Shown here in pieces: positions 5,797 to 11,237 of a stretch of 14,945 bases of DNA. The position numbers and the translations under genes are program-made. The DNA is from Anaerolineales bacterium UBA2317 (GTDB lineage Bacteria; Chloroflexota; Anaerolineae; Anaerolineales; Villigracilaceae), in NCBI GenBank assembly GCA_002345215.1, contig DDVH01000046.1:1-14945 (forward strand), written 5' to 3'. Under the pieces are notes generated by a model. The model worked only from the letters and a program-made list of their open reading frames with translations. It made no database searches and was not told where the DNA came from. Within the stretch, counting starts at the first letter, position 1, and every line of letters starts with the position of its first letter.

Positions 5797-8700
5797 TTAC
5801 AACTTCGCAAACCTAGACACAACCTTCGCCAAGCCTGCTGGACGATCCATCCGTCCACCTTGATGGATTCCAATTGGCGTGCCTTCTTTGGCATACTTCA
5901 ACTCCACAAACGCCTGACCCGTTTGGAAGCGTTCTCTATCCAGCGCACTGGATGTGACAAAACCAATCCGTTCGCCATTTGCATTGACAACTGGGTCGCC
6001 GTTGTGTGCCATGGGATTGCGTTGTTCATCAAAGCGGAAACGAATCACAACGCCTTTGCGTTCTTTTTCTCTAGCAACATACGCGTCACGCCCAATGAAC
6101 CACGGTTTATATGTTTTGACGTAAGACCCAAATCCACCTTCAGCGACTCCTAAATCTCTTCCGTTTAAAACGCTGGTCGAGTAGTCCCGCATGTCTTCGC
6201 GGGACGTATCGAGACCAGAACCAAGTCCCATTTCATGACCATATAATGGCAAACCTGCTTCTGTACGTAATGAGTCTCTTGCTCCCAAACCAATCGGTTT
6301 CACTCCAAACGGCTCACCGACTTTCAAAATTTTATTCCACAACTCAACAGATTGTTCAGGATGCACAAATAATTCAAACGCCATCTTCTCACCTGTGTAA
6401 CCTGTGCGTGAAACAATCAAATCAAATCCACCAATCACAGCATCACATAATTCAGTGCGCTTTAACTTCATGATATTTGCATGTGCTTTATCATCCACAC
6501 CCATGGCTAATAAAATGTCACGCGATTTCGGTCCTTGCAGAGCAATATCAACTCGCATAGCAGAACCAGCTTTCGGGTCACGTAAGTTGCGGATGTTTGC
6601 ATCATAACCATACGTACGAGTCCATGGTCGTGCGTTATCAATCTTAACTTTTCCATCACGCACACTTTCTAACCATGTGCGCACCTTATCATCATTCGAT
6701 GCATTCACAACAACCAAAAAATTATCCCAGCCGCGGCGATACACCAACGTATCATCAATCACATCGGCATCGGGCGTTAAGAAATGTGTATATAAACTTT
6801 CGCCGGGTTGCAACGCGCCGCAATCATTTCCGCAAACTGCATCGAGGAAAGAAGCCGCATCCGCGCCGCGCACGTCATACACGCCCATGTGACTCACATC
6901 AAACAAACCTGCGCCATTACGCGTGGCAAGATGTTCTTCAAAAATAGATGTATACACGACAGGCATTTCCCAACCTGCAAACGGAACCATTCTCCCACCC
7001 AAATCTCGATGCGTTTGATTCAATGCTGTTTTTTGTAAGGGCGGATGGCCATCCGCCCCTACTTCTGATTCATTCCACTTAAATTCAGGCAACGCTTCTT
7101 TCTTGACCTGTGAATTGATTCCGATGAAATAAGGTTTATCTTCACCTGAACTTTTTTCTGCCTTCTGCTTTACAGCCTTCTTACTATCCATCACCACAAA
7201 CGGACCAGGAATTCTCTTTGCTGAAAAATCTTTCTTGCCATCTAAATTAAATGACATATATCCATCAGATAAATCTCGTAACCAAGTTCCAACGACACCT
7301 GCATTTTTTGCAGGCACTTGAATTTGATACGTTGTATCATCTACTTTTGCCAATACACCTTTGACCACACCTTTTGGTGTTGCAATGGTTGTTTCTTGTG
7401 CTTTGCCTTTTTTCAATGCTGACAAATCAGATGAGACTGCATAATCTAAAACTTGTCTTACACGTTGACCAGTTATTTCAAACACACCCGATGTAGATTT
7501 ATCATCTACAAAATAATAATGAGGGTATCCGCTTTTCTTATATTTGAAATCAATACCTGCGGTTTCACACAACTTTCTGATTTTTAATTTGGCATCATTC
7601 AATACATTGAAGTCAACTTTCGCGCGGCGTTGTTTTCCTTTTTTGACAGTATCCACTGAATGAGGTGCACATGCCAATAAAACATCAGCCATGATGTTGA
7701 CGAGTTCACGCGTTTTCTTTTCATCGAATCCGCGTTGTGTAATCCATGGTGTGCCCAAACGAATCCCGCTTGGATCCATAGAATTTTTATCACCCGGTAT
7801 CGTATTGCGATTTACAACCACGCCAACCAAATCTAAAATGCGAGAGGCTTGGTCGCCGCTTAATTTTGTGCCATCTTCCCCGACAATACTCGTACAATCC
7901 ACATTTACTAGATGTGTATTTGTGCCACCGAATGGCACGCGAAGTCCGCGCTTTTCAAATTGGTCTGCCATGGCTTTGGCATTTTTCAAAGTTTGTTCTT
8001 GTAACTTCTTAAATTGTTTTGTTTGTGTGAGTTTGAAGGTTAAAGCCAAACCAGCAAACACATTGACGTGTGGTCCACCTTGTTCACCGGGGAAAACGGC
8101 TTTATCAATTTTCTTGGCAATTGCTGAGTCTGTGGTCATCAACACTGCGCCACGCGGACCATCAATTGATTTGTGTGTGGTGGACATCACTACATGAGCA
8201 AATCCAATAGGCGAAGGGACAACGCCTGCTGCAACAAGTCCGCCGATGTGAGAAATATCGGTCAACAAATATGCGCCGACTTCATCGGCAATTTCTCTAA
8301 ACTTTTTCCAATCTGGCATCCATGAATAGGATGAATAACCAGCGATTAATAATTTTGGTTTGTGTTCATTGGCTAAAGCATGTACGGCTTCATAATCAAT
8401 TTTTTCGTTTTCATCAATTGTGTAATGTACGGCTTTGAACCATTTCCCACTTCGGTTTACAGACGAACCATGTGATAAATGCCCGCCATGCAATAAGTTA
8501 AGTCCCATGACTGTATCACCGAGATTTAATAAAGCATGATAGACAGCATTGTTTGCAGGTCCACCGGACAACGCTTGCACATTGACGTAGATTTGATCAG
8601 CAGTGATTCCATTTGCTGCGAAAGTTTGTGCAACGCGTCTGCGAGCCAATGCTTCGACCGTATCTGCATATTCCACGCCTTTGTAATAACGTGGGTCACT

Positions 8701-8961
8701 GTTGCGGCGATAATTTGCCAAACGCGCGGGGTAATCTAAAATTTCGGCATCATCCATCCAACGTGTTTCTTCATCTGGATAGCCTTCGGCATAAATATTT
8801 TGAAAGGCAGAAGATAACGCTTCTCGCACTGCCATTGGGGCTGTTGACTCAGAAGCAATCAGAATCAACTTACGAGCTTGGCGTTCTTGTTCAAGTTGGG
8901 TTAAGTCATAAACATCTTTGTCTAGTTTTTCTAACGAACCGCGAAATAAAAAGTCGGGCAT
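5797..8961 (-). CDS. Serine hydroxymethyltransferase / aminomethyltransferase (GlyA-GcvT) fusion
   Basis: A single 1054-residue open frame joins two glycine-pathway enzymes. Residues 1 to about 435 are SHMT (glycine + methylene-THF to serine): LIASES near 33, AEGYP (58-62), LLHGGHLSHGS, DISHIGGL, and the PLP lysine K264 in THKSIDGPRG. Between EGYP and RYYKG (91-95) there is an extra stretch of about 26 residues compared with ordinary SHMT. Residues about 436-620 form an unassigned, partly beta-rich spacer (PKGVVKGVLAKVDDTTYQIQVPA...). Residues about 645-1054 are the glycine-cleavage T-protein: FAGWEMPVVY, LFDVSHMG, VVVNASNDDKV, and folate-site LRTEAGLPLYGHEM. T-protein yields methylene-THF and ammonia from the aminomethyl-lipoyl H-protein, so the fusion would pass one-carbon units between its active sites. 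GcvH and GcvP are not in the window. AGGAG lies about nine bases before the ATG. The linker includes a translated palindromic repeat (7035-7062). Confidence 0.95.
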   Translation of the reverse strand: MPDFLFRGSLEKLDKDVYDLTQLEQERQARKLILIASESTAPMAVREALSSAFQNIYAEGYPDEETRWMDDAEILDYPARLANYRRNSDPRYYKGVEYADTVEALARRRVAQTFAANGITADQIYVNVQALSGGPANNAVYHALLNLGDTVMGLNLLHGGHLSHGSSVNRSGKWFKAVHYTIDENEKIDYEAVHALANEHKPKLLIAGYSSYSWMPDWKKFREIADEVGAYLLTDISHIGGLVAAGVVPSPIGFAHVVMSTTHKSIDGPRGAVLMTTDSAIAKKIDKAVFPGEQGGPHVNVFAGLALTFKLTQTKQFKKLQEQTLKNAKAMADQFEKRGLRVPFGGTNTHLVNVDCTSIVGEDGTKLSGDQASRILDLVGVVVNRNTIPGDKNSMDPSGIRLGTPWITQRGFDEKKTRELVNIMADVLLACAPHSVDTVKKGKQRRAKVDFNVLNDAKLKIRKLCETAGIDFKYKKSGYPHYYFVDDKSTSGVFEITGQRVRQVLDYAVSSDLSALKKGKAQETTIATPKGVVKGVLAKVDDTTYQIQVPAKNAGVVGTWLRDLSDGYMSFNLDGKKDFSAKRIPGPFVVMDSKKAVKQKAEKSSGEDKPYFIGINSQVKKEALPEFKWNESEVGADGHPPLQKTALNQTHRDLGGRMVPFAGWEMPVVYTSIFEEHLATRNGAGLFDVSHMGVYDVRGADAASFLDAVCGNDCGALQPGESLYTHFLTPDADVIDDTLVYRRGWDNFLVVVNASNDDKVRTWLESVRDGKVKIDNARPWTRTYGYDANIRNLRDPKAGSAMRVDIALQGPKSRDILLAMGVDDKAHANIMKLKRTELCDAVIGGFDLIVSRTGYTGEKMAFELFVHPEQSVELWNKILKVGEPFGVKPIGLGARDSLRTEAGLPLYGHEMGLGSGLDTSREDMRDYSTSVLNGRDLGVAEGGFGSYVKTYKPWFIGRDAYVAREKERKGVVIRFRFDEQRNPMAHNGDPVVNANGERIGFVTSSALDRERFQTGQAFVELKYAKEGTPIGIHQGGRMDRPAGLAKVVSRFAKL
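7035..7062. repeat. GTAGGGGCGGATGG palindrome inserted in coding sequence
   Basis: Halves GTAAGGGCGGATGG and CCATCCGCCCCTAC pair at 13 of 14 positions. The ends (GTAGGGGC/GCCCCTAC) resemble those of the intergenic repeats at 2532-2578 and 2720-2785. It lies in frame in the linker of the GlyA-GcvT protein and supplies residues V634 to Q643 (VGADGHPPLQ). Confidence 0.8.
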
Positions 8962-9017
8962 GGGAAATGTCTCCTAAGCAGAATCAGGTTGAAGTCAAAA
9001 AAGAAGCGTGCAAATGA

Positions 9018-9046
9018 ATTGTAGGATGTTCAAGCGAAAGGGTCAA
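9018..9046 (-). promoter_or_regulatory. Promoter of the GlyA-GcvT gene
   Basis: On the minus strand TTGACC (9041-9046), a 17-bp spacer and TACAAT (9018-9023) form a near-consensus housekeeping promoter. It would start transcription about 50 bases before the ATG at 8961. Confidence 0.75.
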
Positions 9047-9087
9047 GCCCTCAAGGACGCTATCAAAATAAATGTGACTATTGGGTC

Positions 9088-9116
9088 TTGAATTTCAATC
9101 TTAAAGAATGTACACT
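9088..9116 (+). promoter_or_regulatory. Promoter of the histidine kinase gene, leaderless type
   Basis: TTGAAT (9088-9093), a 17-bp spacer and TACACT (9111-9116), preceded by TG. Six bases separate the -10 from the ATG at 9123, so the predicted first transcribed base is the A of the start codon or next to it. Confidence 0.6.
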
Positions 9117-9122
9117 GTTTTT

Positions 9123-10376
9123 ATGTCAACAAAAACTGGTCAATTGAGAGAGTTGCAAGGCAAGCACGAATCGTTGTTGCGATTGGTGGAGTTAAGTGTG
9201 GCGTTGAATTCCAATTTGGAATTGAACACTTTGTTGCAAACGATTACAGCCACTGCCACCGAATTATTGAATTGCGAAGCCGCCTCGATTTTATTGTACG
9301 ATGAAAAAAAGCCTCGCTTATTTTTTGCGGCGGCAACTGGCTCAGACCCCGAAAAACTTGCCGAAATTCCAGTGCCAATTGAAAACAGTTTGGCTGGAAC
9401 AATTTTTCGTACCAATAAACCTTTGATGATTAATAACACTGCCGAGCAAGACCCGCGTCATTATTCTTTGGTTTCAGATCATATAAAATTTAAAGTGGAA
9501 GATTTAATTGGCGTGCCGATGAATATCAAAGATAAAACGGTCGGCGTGTTAGAAGCGGTCAATAAAAATAATGGAAATTTTGATGAAGCTGATGTTGAAA
9601 CGTTATCTGTAATTGCATCTCACGCGGCAATTGCAATTGAAAATGCACGTTTGTTAAAAACCACGCAACAAGCCCTCAAAAAAGTTAAAGAAAATAACGA
9701 AATCAAAAGTAATTTTTTGGCATTGGCTTCGCACGAGTTACGCACGCCGTTGGGAATCATTATGGGCTACGGCGCGTTTTTGCAGGAAACTGCCAAAGGT
9801 GAATCATCGGAGCATATTCATCAAGTGTTGAGTGCGGCAGAACAAATGCATGGCATCCTCGACCAAATGAGCAACCTGACTTTGCTTCAAACCGATGAAA
9901 TGATGATGAATCCGCAACGAGTTCCGATACAGGATATTTTGAGTTTTGCTGTGGATGAGATTAAGTACTCCGCTTCGCGCCGTGACCTCAGCCTGACTTA
10001 TGCTTTTCAAGATGCGCCCATCTTCATTCATGTTGACCAAGAAAAAACAATTCTGGCATTTGTAAATATTTTGAATAATGCTGTGCGCTTTTCAAACAGT
10101 GGTGGTGAGATTACAGTCGGTGCAGTGCAACAAAATAACGAAGTGCTAGCATGGGTCAATGACAGGGGCAAGGGTATTCCTGTTGATAAATTGCAAAAAA
10201 TCTTTGAAGAGTTTTATCAAATTGAGCCACCCAATACACGCAGTTATGGCGGATTAGGAATCGGGCTTTCGATTGCCAAAGGTTTAATCGAAGCACAAGA
10301 TGGGAAGATTTGGGCTGAGTCTGAAGGCTTGGGCAAAGGCACGACGATGAAGGTTGTTTTTCCGTTGGTAAAGTAG
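9123..10376 (+). CDS. GAF-domain sensor histidine kinase
   Basis: A 417-residue cytoplasmic kinase with no membrane segment. A GAF domain spans roughly residues 20-170 (SVALNSNLELNTLLQTI ... GVPMNIKDKTVGVLEAVNK), followed by a short coiled linker. The HisKA dimerisation domain carries H204 in SHELRTPLG. The HATPase domain shows the N box FVNILNNAVRFS, G1 DRGKGIP, the F box EEFYQIE and G2 YGGLGIGLSIAKGL. It should autophosphorylate on H204 and pass phosphate to a response regulator, but no regulator is encoded nearby, so it is an orphan and its signal (a small ligand bound by GAF) is unknown. I prefer ATG 9123 over the in-frame ATG at 9108, because the latter overlaps the predicted -10. No Shine-Dalgarno precedes 9123, consistent with a leaderless message. 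Confidence 0.92.
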   Translation: MSTKTGQLRELQGKHESLLRLVELSVALNSNLELNTLLQTITATATELLNCEAASILLYDEKKPRLFFAAATGSDPEKLAEIPVPIENSLAGTIFRTNKPLMINNTAEQDPRHYSLVSDHIKFKVEDLIGVPMNIKDKTVGVLEAVNKNNGNFDEADVETLSVIASHAAIAIENARLLKTTQQALKKVKENNEIKSNFLALASHELRTPLGIIMGYGAFLQETAKGESSEHIHQVLSAAEQMHGILDQMSNLTLLQTDEMMMNPQRVPIQDILSFAVDEIKYSASRRDLSLTYAFQDAPIFIHVDQEKTILAFVNILNNAVRFSNSGGEITVGAVQQNNEVLAWVNDRGKGIPVDKLQKIFEEFYQIEPPNTRSYGGLGIGLSIAKGLIEAQDGKIWAESEGLGKGTTMKVVFPLVK

Positions 10377-10384
10377 TGCAATTA

Positions 10385-10449
10385 TCACCACAGAGAACAC
10401 AAAGTTCACAGAGATTTTAAAAAGGTGTTCTCTGTGCGCTCTGTGGTGA
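10385..10449. repeat. CACCACAGAG nested inverted repeat, possible terminator
   Basis: TCACCACAGAG (10385-10395) is inverted as CTCTGTGGTGA (10439-10449). Inside it GAGAACAC (10393-10400) is inverted as GTGTTCTC (10425-10432), and the word CACAGAGA recurs. It is followed by ATCTTTTATTT. It starts nine bases after the kinase stop, so its transcript may fold and end there. Confidence 0.7.
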
Positions 10450-10474
10450 AATCTTTTATTTCTCACTTTCGCAA

Positions 10475-10503
10475 TTGACATTCCCCTACGCTTCAATTAG
10501 AAT
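10475..10503 (+). promoter_or_regulatory. Near-consensus promoter for the tRNA-Ala genes
   Basis: TTGACA (10475-10480), exactly 17 bp, then TAGAAT (10498-10503). Transcription would begin near 10510, about 13 bases before the first tRNA. It is the strongest promoter in the window and the only clear one upstream of the tRNA, T-box and leuS block. Confidence 0.85.
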
Positions 10504-10522
10504 AGCCAACGCTTTTGAATTT

Positions 10523-10595
10523 GGGCCTGTAGCGCAGTTGGGAGCGCGTCTCAATCGCACTGAGAAGGTCAGGGGTTCGAATCCCCTCAGGTCCA
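10523..10595 (+). tRNA. tRNA-Ala (anticodon CGC)
   Basis: A complete 73-nt cloverleaf. The acceptor GGGCCTG pairs with CAGGTCC including the G3-U70 pair that defines alanine. The D stem is GCGC/GCGC. The anticodon stem TCTCA/TGAGA encloses ATCGCAC with anticodon CGC at 10556-10558, reading GCG. The T stem AGGGG/CCCCT encloses TTCGAAT. The discriminator is A and CCA is not encoded. Confidence 0.95.
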
Positions 10596-10596
10596 C

Positions 10597-10662
10597 TGAA
10601 CAGTGAGCAGTTTTCAGTAATCAATCACTGTTCACTGAAAACTGTTTTACTGATTACTGAAA
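10597..10662. repeat. Overlapping inverted repeats between the two tRNA genes
   Basis: TGAACAGTGA (10597-10606) pairs with TCACTGTTCA (10625-10634). CAGTTTTCAGT (10608-10618) pairs with ACTGAAAACTG (10634-10644). TTTCAGTAATCA (10612-10623) pairs with TGATTACTGAAA (10651-10662). The second and third pairings share bases, so they exclude each other. It looks like a dispersed CAGT-word repeat; it may shape tRNA precursor processing. Confidence 0.7.
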
Positions 10663-10667
10663 CAAAG

Positions 10668-10740
10668 GGGCCCATAGCGCAGTTGGGAGCGCGTCTCAAT
10701 GGCATTGAGAAGGTCGAGGGTTCGAATCCCTCTGGGTCCA
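10668..10740 (+). tRNA. tRNA-Ala (anticodon GGC)
   Basis: A complete 73-nt cloverleaf, closely similar to the tRNA at 10523-10595. The acceptor GGGCCCA pairs with TGGGTCC and has the alanine G3-U70 pair. The anticodon stem TCTCA/TGAGA holds ATGGCAT with anticodon GGC at 10701-10703, reading GCC and GCU. The T stem GAGGG/CCCTC encloses TTCGAAT. The discriminator is A and CCA is not encoded. Only about 20 bases separate it from the T-box leader. Confidence 0.95.
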
Positions 10741-10757
10741 CTAAAAATTAAATAAAA

Positions 10758-11080
10758 AGTCATAGCAGGAGTAGTAAGTCATCTCGGCAGCGAGAAGGGA
10801 AAGCAAGGTGGAAGCCCTTCAATGGTATCAACGAGAAGCTATAAAAAAGACCGAACTCGCCTGTTTTCTCGAAAGAGAGACTTGAATGGTGAAGCAATGT
10901 AGTCATTCACGGGTCAGCCCGTTATAGCGTTTGAGAGGTTTATTAGTCTGAATAGTCTAAAAAGTCTTACTGGTCTGATTTGTTGACCTGTTAGACTAAT
11001 AAGACCGAAAGACCAAATAAACAATTCGGGTGGTACCGCGGAGTAGTCCTTCGTCCCTGATGTGGATGAAGGATTTTTTA
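10758..11080 (+). promoter_or_regulatory. Leucine T-box riboswitch (tRNA-Leu sensing leader of leuS)
   Basis: The T-box sequence GGGTGGTACCGCGG (11028-11041) is canonical and pairs with the acceptor end of uncharged tRNA. Stem I is recognisable. CAGG (10766-10769) pairs with CCTG (10860-10863) and GTC (10778-10780) with GAC (10849-10851). These enclose the specifier loop, with AGTAGTAA on one side and CGAACTCG on the other. The distal hairpin is GAAGGG (10794-10799) / CCCTTC (10815-10820). The specifier codon is CTC (10856-10858), leucine, to be read by tRNA-Leu(GAG), which agrees with the leuS gene downstream. Between Stem I and the T-box lies an AGTCT-rich segment (10940-11006) with a 10-bp stem. 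When leucyl-tRNA is uncharged the antiterminator forms and leuS is transcribed. Confidence 0.95.
11047..11079 (+). terminator. Regulated terminator of the T-box leader
   Basis: TCCTTCGTCC (11047-11056) pairs with GGATGAAGGA (11064-11073), 10 bp with one G-T pair, followed by six T. It directly follows the T-box sequence, and the T-box/antiterminator fold is expected to compete with it. Confidence 0.92.
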
Positions 11081-11104
11081 TTTAAGTCTTGAAAGGAGGC
11101 TCGT

Positions 11105-11176
11105 ATGAAATCAAATACTATTTTCTGGAAACAAGGACCATTGCTTATGAGCCTTCTCAATTTATATTTCATTTAA
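11105..11176 (+). CDS. Candidate 23-residue leucine-rich leader peptide upstream of leuS
   Basis: A 23-codon reading frame begins at ATG 11105, preceded by AAAGGAGG with five bases of spacing, the best Shine-Dalgarno in the window and better than that of leuS. The peptide has five leucines in residues 13-20 (LLMSLLNL) and ends TAA. It lies between the T-box terminator and leuS, so it is translated only from read-through transcripts. It could be a leader peptide whose translation senses leucyl-tRNA supply, a small membrane peptide, or chance. No strong terminator follows it, only an AGGTAA/TTACCT stem at 11179-11195. No known family is recognised. Confidence 0.5.
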   Translation: MKSNTIFWKQGPLLMSLLNLYFI

Positions 11177-11178
11177 TA

Positions 11179-11195
11179 AGGTAAAACTTTTACCT
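11179..11195 (+). repeat. Short palindrome between the leader peptide and leuS
   Basis: AGGTAAAA and TTTTACCT are perfect 8-bp inverted copies around a single C. The fold would keep about six pairs. It lacks a terminator T-tract and begins three bases after the leader-peptide stop. ACCTGA words recur downstream (11192-11211), offering alternative pairings. Confidence 0.5.
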
Positions 11196-11237
11196 GAAAC
11201 TTGATACCTGACACATGAAACTAATAAAGAGGAAAGA

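Noticed and set aside
5695..6153. Plus-strand open frame across the end of the GlyA-GcvT gene and its terminator
   Set aside because: It crosses the terminator hairpin and a conserved coding region on the other strand. Its composition is not protein-like.
7691..8197. Long open frame (168 codons) on the plus strand inside the SHMT part of the fusion gene
   Set aside because: It is antisense to a clearly conserved enzyme, has no recognisable domain and no ribosome site. It arises from codon bias of the opposite strand.
10741..10757. AT-rich TAAAAATTAAAT as a promoter for the T-box leader
   Set aside because: No -35-like hexamer is found at a suitable distance, and that region falls inside the tRNA T-arm.
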